This document shows, piece after piece, positions 25,895 through 34,864 of a stretch of 52,294 nucleotides of DNA. Source of the DNA: a bacterium HR37 (GTDB lineage: Bacteria; Desulfobacterota_D; UBA1144; Nemesobacterales; CSP1-2); NCBI GenBank assembly GCA_002898375.1, contig BEIN01000018.1:1-52294 (forward strand). Direction: 5' to 3'. The notes under the pieces were generated by a model. It saw nothing but the letters and a program-made list of their open reading frames with translations. It searched no databases and was not told the origin of the DNA. The position numbers were made by a program, and so were the translations under genes. Position 1 is the stretch's first letter, and each line of letters starts with the position of its first letter.

Positions 25895-27150
25895 TTTTAT
25901 CTTGGTTTAAAAAAGGAAGCCTTGCCGTTGTTGACCAGGGGCTTTTTTCGGGTGCAAACTTTATAGTAAACATCCTCCTCGCCCGCTGGCTTACACCGGA
26001 AGAATACGGTGCGTTTGCTGTAGCCATGTCTGTTTTCTATCTGCTTGCAGGTTTCCACACCGCGGTGCTCACCGAGCCGATGATGGTTTTCGGGGCAGGT
26101 AAGTACAGGGAGAGTTTCCGAAAGTACCTGGGGATGCTCCTCTGGGGGCATTGGGGTCTCTCGGCGCTCATTACACTAGTATTGGGCGTTGCTGCCTTTA
26201 TGATGTCCCGACTGGGCTCTGCGGCCTTGGTGCAGGCTCTAACAGGGTTGGCCCTTGCTTCTCCCTTCCTGCTCCTGCTGTGGCTTACACGCCGGGCGCC
26301 CTATGTGGAGATGCGCCCCCAGTGGGCGGTGATGGGGAGCGGGGTGAACCTCCTGGTCACGCTCGGCGGAGTTTTCATTCTCTGGCAGCTCAGACTGCTT
26401 TCGAGCCTGACGGGTCTTGTGCTTCTGGGGGCTGCCGGCGCTGTGGCATCCTTTGTGCTTCTCTTGCATATCAGGCCGCGGGTGGTAGGATTCGTAGGAA
26501 ACCCGACTCCCGCGATGGTTCTGGCGGACCATCGGAATTATGGTGGCTGGAACATTCTCGCTTTTATCGCCTACTGGGCTTCCGGTCAGATTCTCATGCT
26601 GCTTATCCCGATCTTTCTGGGCTTGGCGGCAAGCGCCGCGGTTGCGGCAACCTGGAACCTCTACCGGCCTGTCAGCCTGTTTATGCAATCTTTGGGGCTT
26701 GTGATTCTGCCCACTTTCTCCCGCTGGGTGGATCAAGGTGTGCCGGAGTTGGAGCTTAGAAGGCGGACCACCCGTCTTGCGCTTCTCTTGGGTGGTGCCG
26801 TAGCGCTCTACGGGTTGGTGCTGACCTTGGGAGCGAAACCAGTTCTCCATCTTCTCTACGCTGGCAAATATGATGATTATTCAGAGTTGATAGCATGGTT
26901 GGCGCTTATTTGGGTTCTTGCTGCGGGAATAACGATAGGGCAAGTTTTGCTACGGGCCAGGAACCAAACGAAACCTATATTCTATATTTGGGTATCTTCG
27001 TCAATTTTTGCTTTTGTGGTAGGAGTGCCAACATTAATTTATCTTGGGCTGCGAGGAGTTTTTCTCACTTTTGCATTTAACTATGCTATTGTGCTTATCC
27101 TTACTTGGAAATTAGGGGGGAGCGATGAGTTACCAGAAGCGGTTTTCTAG
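25888..27150 (+). CDS. Polysaccharide flippase (Wzx/MATE-like)
   Basis: A 420-aa protein with about 10-12 hydrophobic segments. The N-terminal pattern is typical for lipid-linked repeat-unit flippases (VVDQGLFSGANFIVNILLARWLTPEEYGAFAVA). The conserved WSxDxxxL-like N-terminus is only just present, because the frame opens at a TTG inside the repeat tract and there is no normal ribosome binding site. Codons shift abruptly to CGC/CGG/CTG-rich usage compared with upstream genes, marking the left border of an acquired cassette. GC falls again in the last 200 bp. Confidence 0.82.
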   Translation: MNFLSWFKKGSLAVVDQGLFSGANFIVNILLARWLTPEEYGAFAVAMSVFYLLAGFHTAVLTEPMMVFGAGKYRESFRKYLGMLLWGHWGLSALITLVLGVAAFMMSRLGSAALVQALTGLALASPFLLLLWLTRRAPYVEMRPQWAVMGSGVNLLVTLGGVFILWQLRLLSSLTGLVLLGAAGAVASFVLLLHIRPRVVGFVGNPTPAMVLADHRNYGGWNILAFIAYWASGQILMLLIPIFLGLAASAAVAATWNLYRPVSLFMQSLGLVILPTFSRWVDQGVPELELRRRTTRLALLLGGAVALYGLVLTLGAKPVLHLLYAGKYDDYSELIAWLALIWVLAAGITIGQVLLRARNQTKPIFYIWVSSSIFAFVVGVPTLIYLGLRGVFLTFAFNYAIVLILTWKLGGSDELPEAVF

Positions 27151-27859
27151 TGCCAGTGAGGTGTTAATTTATTCTTTGCTTTATGAAAATCCATACTCGT
27201 ACGATTCAATTATATGGAAACTCGAACAAGAGGTATTAGACAAAATCATCGAAGAATTTATACCTCACCTCAGGAAGAAATCTCTTTTAGATTTTGCATG
27301 TGGTACAGGTAGGGTGCTTACTTATTTGGAAAGCAAATTTGACGCATCCTATGGTGTTGACATTTCTACAAATATGCTCCGTGTAGCTGAACAGCGAGTC
27401 AAAAAAGCTAAACTAGTCAATGCTAACCTCTTAACCTCACCTAACCTATTAGTTGGTCCATTCGATATGATAACAGCGTTTCGTTTCTTCCTGAACGCTG
27501 AACAGAGTTTAAGAGAGCAAGCACTTTTATCACTACGACAACGGATGCATAGAGATAGTATACTAGTTGCAAATAACCATGGAAGTTACCCTAGTCTACG
27601 TTCATTAACTTTGAGATTACAACGAAAACTTCGTTCCACTGAGATAAATGAGATAAAGCAAGCAGATTTTGAAAATATGCTCCAAAAAGCAGGATTTCAG
27701 ATTGTTAAAAGTTTTGGTTTAGCCGTATTGACCCCAACTATTGCAAAATTATTAGGTCCCAATATTACCCTTAAGTGTGAGAAATTAGCCTTTTTGAGTA
27801 GAATTTCTGATCGATTGGGTAGTAATAAAATATACGTATTGAAACGGATCAATGATTGA
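27125..27859 (+). CDS. Class I SAM-dependent methyltransferase
   Basis: A 244-aa protein with motif I LLDFACGTGRVLTYL and post-I YGVDISTNMLRVAEQR. It probably methylates a sugar of the repeat unit or lipid-linked intermediate. It is AT-rich, unlike the flippase before it, and overlaps that gene by 26 bp. The start ATG 27125 has GGGGGG just upstream. Confidence 0.8.
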   Translation: MSYQKRFSSASEVLIYSLLYENPYSYDSIIWKLEQEVLDKIIEEFIPHLRKKSLLDFACGTGRVLTYLESKFDASYGVDISTNMLRVAEQRVKKAKLVNANLLTSPNLLVGPFDMITAFRFFLNAEQSLREQALLSLRQRMHRDSILVANNHGSYPSLRSLTLRLQRKLRSTEINEIKQADFENMLQKAGFQIVKSFGLAVLTPTIAKLLGPNITLKCEKLAFLSRISDRLGSNKIYVLKRIND

Positions 27860-29006
27860 ATCTATAAATGCTTACATAAATCAATCTCTGGGAGTTCAAA
27901 TTCTTTTCAACAAAGCAACACATAAAATTCTAATACTGCCTGATGGGAGAGGGTATCTCTTACCCGTGGGAAGCAGGTGTGCCTTCCGCAAAGGGCTTGA
28001 CCTCTATCCAGCTCAGGGGCACATGGCGAGGCTCGGCAAGGTAGTGCTCAGTGCTCTGGCAGGGGTGGGGCTGAAGGGACCGGGGCTCTCCCAGTTCCGC
28101 CTTGAGAATGGAGAAGGCTCCGTTTTTCAAACCTTGCGGAAGGCCTTCAACCGGGACGACCTCTGCTTTGCTGTCTCCCTCGGCACGCCCGGACCTCACC
28201 GCAAGCCGGTGGTACAGGTGATGACCCGTGAGGGTGAGGTGTTGGGCTACGCCAAGATCGGCTGGAACAAGGCGACAAAGGAGCTCGTTGTAAACGAAGC
28301 TCAAATGCACAACAAAATTAGATGCCTGAATTTCCCGCATCTGCGGATTCCCGATGTCGTTCATCTTTCTCAAGAAGGCTGCTCAACAATTCTAATCACC
28401 CGCCCCTTAGAAGGTGTTAATGGGGGGAAGTGGGATAACGAGAGTTTTCAAGAGCTTGTTGAAATATTGGCTAAGTTAGCCAATCAAACCCGTGAAGACA
28501 GAACATTTCTGGAGGTTCCTTTCTGGCAGGAGTTAAATGACAGACTTTTGCACCTCTCTGATTACCTTCCTCATTATCAACTCGAAATACTTACTCATGC
28601 GCTGAAAATCTTTGAAAATCGTCTCCGAGACGTGGAACTCCCCTGGGTTTTAAGGTTAGGAGACGTGACCAGATGGAACACGGCAATAGATGAACAAAGT
28701 GGGCTATTGCAAGTTATCGACTTAGAGTATGCAAAAGAGCACTGGCTGGTGGGTTGGGACCTGTTCCGGTTCTTTGATAGATTTTCTGTAATTCCGACAA
28801 GTAAGTTATTTGGATATTACCGCGCTGTGGGTGTAGATCCCGAGCAAATGGACACCCTGCAGTTAGCTTTTTGGGTTGACTTGTTTACCGAATGGGCTCT
28901 GACTTGGAAAAATGCAGAGTTGCTAATTTCCCCGGCGGCTCGCAATGTGTTCAGAAAAATTGCAGGCATCATTCATTTCCTAAACACACAACTGGAGGTT
29001 AGATAA
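27852..29006 (+). CDS. Kinase-like (aminoglycoside-phosphotransferase fold) protein in the polysaccharide cassette
   Basis: No close family is recognised for the full length. The C-terminal half has APH-type motifs: GDVTRWNTAID resembles HGDxxxxN but has Leu in place of the usual His, and LQVIDLEYAKEHWLVGWDLFRF resembles the metal-binding DxE/D segment followed by xGWDLF. The N-terminal part has a plausible ATP-lobe Lys (LGYAKIGWN) and Glu (VVNEAQMH). The stretch 27955-28300 is clearly GC-richer than the flanks, suggesting internal recombination. A sugar or lipid kinase role is inference. Confidence 0.55.
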   Translation: MIESINAYINQSLGVQILFNKATHKILILPDGRGYLLPVGSRCAFRKGLDLYPAQGHMARLGKVVLSALAGVGLKGPGLSQFRLENGEGSVFQTLRKAFNRDDLCFAVSLGTPGPHRKPVVQVMTREGEVLGYAKIGWNKATKELVVNEAQMHNKIRCLNFPHLRIPDVVHLSQEGCSTILITRPLEGVNGGKWDNESFQELVEILAKLANQTREDRTFLEVPFWQELNDRLLHLSDYLPHYQLEILTHALKIFENRLRDVELPWVLRLGDVTRWNTAIDEQSGLLQVIDLEYAKEHWLVGWDLFRFFDRFSVIPTSKLFGYYRAVGVDPEQMDTLQLAFWVDLFTEWALTWKNAELLISPAARNVFRKIAGIIHFLNTQLEVR

Positions 29007-29008
29007 TA

Positions 29009-29929
29009 ATGACGCTATTCCATTCTCTTCTCAAGGCTTATCGCTCATCTGTAAAGCGCATTCCCGGTGTGCATAAGAGTGTTTATTTTATCAGCCAGCA
29101 TGTTGTCTTGCCTTTACTTGAGAATTGGAGACAATTCTGGACCGTTCCTGATGATCCCATAAACTTAAGGTTTGCTTTTCTTATGCAAGCCTACGAACCT
29201 GAAACCGTTGCTTTTTTCAGAAAGCACGTTCGGCCTGGAATGGTTGTGGTTGACATTGGTGCAAACGTCGGCTACTACACCCGCCTTTTTTCCGATTTGG
29301 TCGGTCCTTCAGGTTTAGTGATTGCGTTTGAACCTCACCCAGTAAATTTAATGTTCTTAGAGAAAAACCTTAGAAACCGTGCTAATGTGAATCTGATCCC
29401 TAAGGCTGTGGGTAGTGAACGTGGGATCGCCAAAATTTACGATTCGCCAGTAGCTTCTGGCGGTGCTTCTTTGCATTGGTTCGATCAGAAATGGAAATTC
29501 GTAAAGAGTAGAAATGTAAAAGAAATAGCGCCACGCCTGAATCGAGAGGAAATACGTATTTGGGAAGTAGAGGTGGTCAAAATTGATGATATGCTGCATG
29601 AGTTAGGTGTATCAAAGGTGGATCTTGTCAAAATAGACATCGAAGGAGCCGAGGTGGTGGCTCTTCAAGGGGCTAAACAGATCCTAAGTTACTCGGGGGC
29701 GTTGATTGTTTTTGAGCTCGCTCCTACCAACCTAAGGGAATTTGGTTATACGTCCGTGGATTTAATAGAAGTACTGCAAAGTTGTGGTTATAAGGAGTTC
29801 GGTGTGCTTTCCGACAAAGGTGTTGTCGAAATACTAACGTCTCAAAAATTCACTGAGTTGAGCATAAAACTCGGACTTGAAGTGGACAGCTACGTGAATT
29901 GTGTTGCTTCAAAGATGGAGTTCACATGA
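29009..29929 (+). CDS. FkbM-family methyltransferase
   Basis: A 306-aa SAM-dependent O-methyltransferase family protein. Motif I VVDIGANVGYYTRLF, FEPHPVNLMFLEKNL and the FkbM signature VDLVKIDIEGAEVVALQGA are all present. In polysaccharide clusters these methylate sugar hydroxyls. The stop overlaps the next gene's start (ATGA). Confidence 0.88.
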   Translation: MTLFHSLLKAYRSSVKRIPGVHKSVYFISQHVVLPLLENWRQFWTVPDDPINLRFAFLMQAYEPETVAFFRKHVRPGMVVVDIGANVGYYTRLFSDLVGPSGLVIAFEPHPVNLMFLEKNLRNRANVNLIPKAVGSERGIAKIYDSPVASGGASLHWFDQKWKFVKSRNVKEIAPRLNREEIRIWEVEVVKIDDMLHELGVSKVDLVKIDIEGAEVVALQGAKQILSYSGALIVFELAPTNLREFGYTSVDLIEVLQSCGYKEFGVLSDKGVVEILTSQKFTELSIKLGLEVDSYVNCVASKMEFT

Positions 29930-31080
29930 GAATAGCGGTGATTTTCCCTTCATTTCTTGGTGGCGGAGCCGAATCTGTTTGTGCTTGGATACTGGAAGCC
30001 TTGAAAGATAGGGATATTACACTTATCACATTGTCGGACATTTCTCTAAGGGATTTAAATGTTCAGTATGGTACCAGCCTCACGGATTCCAGGGTAAACG
30101 CTCATGTTGCGCGCTTGCCATTGCCCAGAACCCTGCGCGAGAAGGTGATAAAAAGTCTTTCTGGGTTTTCTTTTCGACAGTTCTACCTTTCATGGTACTA
30201 TCGCAATTTTTTATCAAAACGGTTTAACCTGGCGATTAGCGCATTTAATGAGATGGATTTGGGACTTCCGGGCATCCAATATATTCACCTCCCGATGTTT
30301 GCCCAGGGTCACGAAACACTGCGCCCGGTGGTAGGACATCCGGAATCGTCTTTGCGGCGTGCTTATAAGCGAGCCCTGAAGATAGTTACGGGATGGTCCG
30401 AGAAACGACTACGGAATAACGTGACTGTGACCAATTCACAATGGACAGCTAGATGGATAGAAAAGATTTGGGGTCTTCGGGCAAGGGTTGTTTATCCTCC
30501 GGTCGTGTGGGACACGGAGATAAAGCCTTGGGATCAAAGGGAGAATGGGTTTGTGCTTATATCTCGCATAGTCCGGGAAAAGAAAATAGAAAAAGCAATC
30601 AAAATCTTACAGGAGGTGCGATCCTTCGGATATGACTTCCATCTTCGCATCTTAGGTGGTATTGGGGATATTACCTATCTCAAAGAGTTGCAACAGCGAT
30701 TTGGTTTACACGATTGGCTTATATGGGAAAAGAGGCTAGAAAGGAGTGCGTACGAACATATTCTTAGTAGCTACAAATATGGAATCCACGCTAGAGAAAA
30801 TGAACAATTTGGAATTGGCGTTGCCGAAATGGTACGGGCTGGTATTATTCCCTTTGTCCCCGATCAGGGCGGGCAGGCAGAAATTGTTGACCATGATCCC
30901 CGGCTTTGCTGGGATAATGAAGCGGATGCAGTGGGGAAAATCGTAAAGGTTCTTAACGATCCAAGCTTACAAGAAGAATTGCGTAGCAAACTTTCTATGT
31001 TCTCACAGAGATTTTCAGCGGAGAACTTCGTCACGGCATTCAGGCAAGTGGTGGAGGAGTTTGAAAGCGCGCATGTATAG
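29926..31080 (+). CDS. GT4-family glycosyltransferase
   Basis: GT-B fold glycosyltransferase. The N-terminus MRIAVIFPSFLGGGAESVCAWI is typical of GT4. The donor-binding domain includes GFVLISRIVREKKIEKAIKIL and HARENEQFGIGVAEMVRAGIIPFV, with the EX7E-like motif. ATG 29926 is preferred over an upstream TTG because of the ATGA overlap with the FkbM gene. Donor and acceptor sugars are unknown. Confidence 0.85.
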   Translation: MRIAVIFPSFLGGGAESVCAWILEALKDRDITLITLSDISLRDLNVQYGTSLTDSRVNAHVARLPLPRTLREKVIKSLSGFSFRQFYLSWYYRNFLSKRFNLAISAFNEMDLGLPGIQYIHLPMFAQGHETLRPVVGHPESSLRRAYKRALKIVTGWSEKRLRNNVTVTNSQWTARWIEKIWGLRARVVYPPVVWDTEIKPWDQRENGFVLISRIVREKKIEKAIKILQEVRSFGYDFHLRILGGIGDITYLKELQQRFGLHDWLIWEKRLERSAYEHILSSYKYGIHARENEQFGIGVAEMVRAGIIPFVPDQGGQAEIVDHDPRLCWDNEADAVGKIVKVLNDPSLQEELRSKLSMFSQRFSAENFVTAFRQVVEEFESAHV

Positions 31081-32302
31081 AGTTCTCATCTCCGCCTACG
31101 CGTGTGAGCCCGGTAAGGGTTCAGAGCCGGGAGTAGGCTGGAACTGGGTGCGGCAGATCGCCCGATTTACCGATGGGGTCTGGGTCATCACCCGCGCCAA
31201 CAACCGGCCAGTGATCGAGGAAACCCTGAAGGAGAAGCCCCTGCCCAACGTCCGCTGGGTCTACTTCGACCTGCCCCGGTGGGCACGCTTCTGGAAGAGG
31301 GGTCAGCGCGGGGTGCACCTCTACTACTACCTCTGGCAGATCGGCATCTATTTCCTCGCGCGGCGCTTGCATCAGACAGTGAAGTTTGACCTGATCCACC
31401 ATGTGACCTTTGTCAACTACTGGATGCCCAGTTTTCTGGCTTTGCTCCCCGTGCCCTTTATCTGGGGACCAGTGGGGGGCGGCGAGTCGGCGCCGAAGTC
31501 CTTTTACCGAACCTTCTCCCTTCGCGGGAAGATTTACGAGTATGTGCGCTCCCTCACCCGCTGGTTGGGTGAACACGACCCCTTCATGCGGTCGACTGCT
31601 AGGAGAGCAATGCTTGCTCTGGCTACTACGGAGGAGACAGCACAGAGGCTTAAAAGACTTGAGGCAGCCAGAATAGAAGTGATGTCCCAGGTAGCTTTGT
31701 CATCGGAGGAAATCCAAAATCTTGCCACTGTTCCAGTGCGTACTGGTAACCCTTTTCGACTTCTCAATTTGGGCAATTTGCTTCACTGGAAGGGCTTTCA
31801 TTTGGGGCTGATGGCCTTTGCCCGCTTTGTCCGGGAATTCCCGCAGGGTGAATACTGGATCATCGGCGACGGTCCCGAGCGGAGGAATCTGGAACGGCTG
31901 ACGCGGGAGCTGGGCGTGGCATAGAAAGTCCGGTTCTTTGGGGCGCCTCCCCGGGAGGAAGCCCTGAAAAAACTTGCAGAGTGCGATGTGCTCGTGCACC
32001 CCAGCCTGCACGACTCCGGGGGCTGGGTCTGTGTGGAGGCGATGGCTGCCGGAAGGCCCGTCATCTGCCTTGACCTGGGCGGTCCCGCCCTGCAGGTGAC
32101 CGAGGAGACGGGGTTTAAGATTCCCACCCGCACGCCGGAGCAGGCTGTGGTGGAGATGGCGAAGGCGATGTTAAGGCTTGCCCGTGATCTCGACCTCCGG
32201 CTCAAGATGGGAGAGGCGCGCAGGCGGGTGTGGGAAGAATTCAGCTGGGAGCGACAAGGCAGACAGATGAAAGAGATTTACAGAAAGGAGCTTGTTTTAT
32301 GA
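31073..32302 (+). pseudogene. GT4-family glycosyltransferase interrupted by an in-frame amber codon
   Basis: The reading frame runs from ATG 31073 (MYRVLISAYACEPGKGSEPGVGWNW) through the acceptor domain and GNLLHWKGFHLGLMAF, then meets TAG at 31922-31924. Without a frame change it continues KVRFFGAPPREEAL, VHPSLHDSGGWVCVEAMAAGRPVI to 32302. The flanking sequence LGVA-stop-KVRFFG shows a single codon replaced where the family usually has D/E. The donor-binding half is therefore lost unless the stop is read through or is a sequence error. GC-rich codons. ATGA overlap with the next gene is intact. Confidence 0.8.
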
Positions 32303-33699
32303 GAGCACAAACAACCTTATCTGGCGGAAATAAAATTTTACCGGCGATAGGAATTTGTCTTGCTTCCGTTGCAGTCGGGCTCGCGGTAACCTTGAATCCC
32401 AAGATCGCTTTTGGAGGGGGCTTCGCGCTTTTAGCACTCACGTTTGTTCTAATTACAAGAAATTCCTGGACTTATGCTCTGTGGGTCGCCTTTTTCGGTC
32501 TTGCTGTGTGGTCCTATGGCTTTAACAATGTACCCCTCATCCGTCCCCTTCCTCTCGTGGACGCTCTAGTTTTCTTTGCTGTATTGGCTGCGTTTCCTCA
32601 TTGGTGGGCATTACGAAAAGAGCCGGAGGTGAGGGGGCTAATCATTCTGCTCTCTGCTTTGTTGGCTATTGTGGTTTTGAGACTGGTGGTGGATATTCCT
32701 CAATATGGCTTGCTTGCTGTGCGGGATGCACTGTTTGCCTTTGAGTTATGGGTTATTCTGCCAGCTATTGCTCTCGGCTACATGTTAGGCGAGAATAAGG
32801 TAAGCCGTTATCTCACTTGGCTATTTTGGCTTGCAATAGCTTGGTTCTTGCTCTATCCGTGGCGCGATACGCTCATGAGTATAAGCCCGGTTTTTGGCAT
32901 CCAGAGGTCCGTTCCGCTCTTTGCGTTTACCACCGCTGGTTTTGTTAGTGTTCCGGCTTTTTATTGGTTCCTGTATCGTCGTGCAAAGGCAGGGCTTCTC
33001 GTGCTAACGGCTACATTGCTAATCCTACTGCTTGTCCAGTCCAGAGGAGCCTATCTGGCTTTTATACTCAGCGCCATAATTCTCTCCATTATGCAGTGGA
33101 AGGCCATAACACAATGGATCAAACTGGCAACGGCGGGTTTAGCCATAGGAGCTGTCTTATGGTTAGTGGGCGACTCACTTACCGGGAGACTTGGTGTACC
33201 CGTTGGATTGAATACAGTTGTAGTGCAACTGCAAACGCTTGCAGGAAAAGAAGGACCCGGTACGGGGAGCTTTGTGCACAGGCTCGTCGCCTGGCCTGAG
33301 GTGATTCATCAAGTTCTTAGCCATCCATTTGGGCTGGTATTCGGTATAGGATTGGGTCCAGACTTATTCCAAGGATTTACTGTGGGTCCAGATATTTTAG
33401 TTCGGAAACCCCACAATGACTTCCTTGAAATATGGGCTCGCCTGGGCATCTTTGGGCTACTGGCTTGGGTGGGAATTCTAGCTACCCTTGGCTGGGAATC
33501 TTTTAAGGGGGCGCGGCGGGATGCAAGGCATGCGTGGATTTTAGCGCTGCAAATTATACTTTGGATAGCAAGCTTCAGCCAGCCGGCGATGGGATTTGCC
33601 TACATAACCGTGGTCTGGGCCGGATTGACGGGCTTGTGGCTCGGTGCCCAACTGCGCGAACGTATTGAGACTCAAAATGCGTATCTTGCTTGTCCATAA
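32299..33699 (+). CDS. Wzy/O-antigen ligase-family membrane protein (likely repeat-unit polymerase)
   Basis: About 466 aa from ATG 32299, with around 12 hydrophobic segments. A large periplasmic loop carries the Wzy_C-type stretch with PHNDFLEIWARLGIFGLLAWVGIL and RGAYLAFILSAIIL. Inside a cassette with flippase and glycosyltransferases it is most likely the Wzy polymerase. The start overlaps the preceding stop (ATGA). Another member of this family is encoded at 39648-41021. Confidence 0.8.
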   Translation: MRAQTTLSGGNKILPAIGICLASVAVGLAVTLNPKIAFGGGFALLALTFVLITRNSWTYALWVAFFGLAVWSYGFNNVPLIRPLPLVDALVFFAVLAAFPHWWALRKEPEVRGLIILLSALLAIVVLRLVVDIPQYGLLAVRDALFAFELWVILPAIALGYMLGENKVSRYLTWLFWLAIAWFLLYPWRDTLMSISPVFGIQRSVPLFAFTTAGFVSVPAFYWFLYRRAKAGLLVLTATLLILLLVQSRGAYLAFILSAIILSIMQWKAITQWIKLATAGLAIGAVLWLVGDSLTGRLGVPVGLNTVVVQLQTLAGKEGPGTGSFVHRLVAWPEVIHQVLSHPFGLVFGIGLGPDLFQGFTVGPDILVRKPHNDFLEIWARLGIFGLLAWVGILATLGWESFKGARRDARHAWILALQIILWIASFSQPAMGFAYITVVWAGLTGLWLGAQLRERIETQNAYLACP

Positions 33700-34864
33700 C
33701 CACTACACCCAACCCGGCGGTGAGGATGCCGTTTTTGAGGCAGAAAAATCATTGTTAGAGCGTATGGGGCATGAGGTTGTGGAGTTTGTGGAGGATAACC
33801 GCAGGCTGAATGGGGTAAATCCCTTTAAAGTAGCGGTGGATGCAGTCTGGTCAAGAGAAATCTATAGAAAAATAAGACAACTCATTAGGGAAACAAGGCC
33901 TGAAGTAGCCCACTTCCATAACACCTTCTTGCGCATCTCGCCGGCAGCCTACTATGCCTGTAAGGAAGAAGGGGTGCCGGTGGTGCAGACGCTCCACAAC
34001 TACCGCCTTATATGCCCGGGGGCGCTTCTCATGCGGGATGGGAGGGTGTGTGAGGACTGCGTTGGAAAGGCAGTGGCCTGGTCCGGGGTGGTGCACGGCT
34101 GCTGGCGGGGCTCTGGGGCGCATACTGCGGTTGTTTCTTCGATGCTAACCTTTCATCGCCTGCTAAAAACCTGGCATGAAAAGGTGGATCTCTACATTGC
34201 TCTTACCGAGTTTGCACGGCAGAAGTTCATTCAGGGAGGGCTTCCTGGAGAGAAGATCGTTGTTAAGCCGAATTTTATTGCGAGTGATGAGTTAAGAGTG
34301 ATGAGTGATGAAGTAAAACTCATCACTCAACAAAGCTACGTTCTCTTTGTAGGAAGGCTCTCACCGGAGAAAGGTATACAAACGCTCCTTCGGGCATGTA
34401 AGATACTCGAGGGCATTCCCCTGAAAATCGTTGGCAACGGGCCATTGATGGCTGAGGCCTGGGCCTTTATAGAGCGTGAAGGTCTTAGGGAAGTGGAACT
34501 ACTTGGCCATCTTCCAAGGAAAGATGTCTTCTCTCTCATGAAGGAGGCAGGGGTGCTTGTATTTCCTTCAGAATGTTATGAGAATTTTCCCATGGCTATT
34601 GCTGAGGCTTTTGCCTGCGGGCTTCCCGTTTTGGCTTCACGGCTTGGTGCAATGGAAGAGATTGTAGAGGATGGAAGAACTGGGCTTCTCTTTGAGCCCG
34701 GTAACGCTGAAGACCTAGCAGAGAAAGTGGCCTGGGCTTGGGAGCACCCAAAGGAACTGGAAGAGATGGGAAGAGAGGCAAGAAGGGAGTATGAGGCAAA
34801 GTATACGGCGGAGAGAAACTATGAGATGCTTATGGAGATTTATGGGAAAGTGGTAAATAAGTAA
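33677..34864 (+). CDS. GT4-family glycosyltransferase with an in-frame repeat insertion
   Basis: GT-B fold transferase starting at ATG 33677 (MRILLVHNHYTQPGGEDAVFEAE). The donor half has VLFVGRLSPEKGIQTLL and PSECYENFPMAIAEAFACGLPVLASRLGAMEEIV with the EX7E motif. A Cys-containing segment (CPGALLMRDGRVCEDC) is found in a related subfamily. The loop between the domains holds a short heptamer repeat with inverted ends (34282-34328) that keeps the frame open. Last gene of the cassette, directly before S23 element 2. Confidence 0.85.
   Translation: MRILLVHNHYTQPGGEDAVFEAEKSLLERMGHEVVEFVEDNRRLNGVNPFKVAVDAVWSREIYRKIRQLIRETRPEVAHFHNTFLRISPAAYYACKEEGVPVVQTLHNYRLICPGALLMRDGRVCEDCVGKAVAWSGVVHGCWRGSGAHTAVVSSMLTFHRLLKTWHEKVDLYIALTEFARQKFIQGGLPGEKIVVKPNFIASDELRVMSDEVKLITQQSYVLFVGRLSPEKGIQTLLRACKILEGIPLKIVGNGPLMAEAWAFIEREGLREVELLGHLPRKDVFSLMKEAGVLVFPSECYENFPMAIAEAFACGLPVLASRLGAMEEIVEDGRTGLLFEPGNAEDLAEKVAWAWEHPKELEEMGREARREYEAKYTAERNYEMLMEIYGKVVNK
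34282..34328 (+). repeat. Micro-element with 12-bp inverted ends inside a glycosyltransferase gene
   Basis: GAGTGATGAGTT (34282-34293) pairs with AACTCATCACTC (34317-34328). Between them the sequence continues in 7-base steps (GAGTGAT units). It encodes SDELRVMSDEVKLIT in a variable inter-domain loop. It looks like a gene-less miniature of the S23 element flanks. Confidence 0.6.

Noticed and set aside
26151-26850. Two ~200-aa frames in other phases of the flippase region
   Set aside because: Long open frames are expected in the GC-rich stretch; composition is random-looking and neither has a plausible start site.
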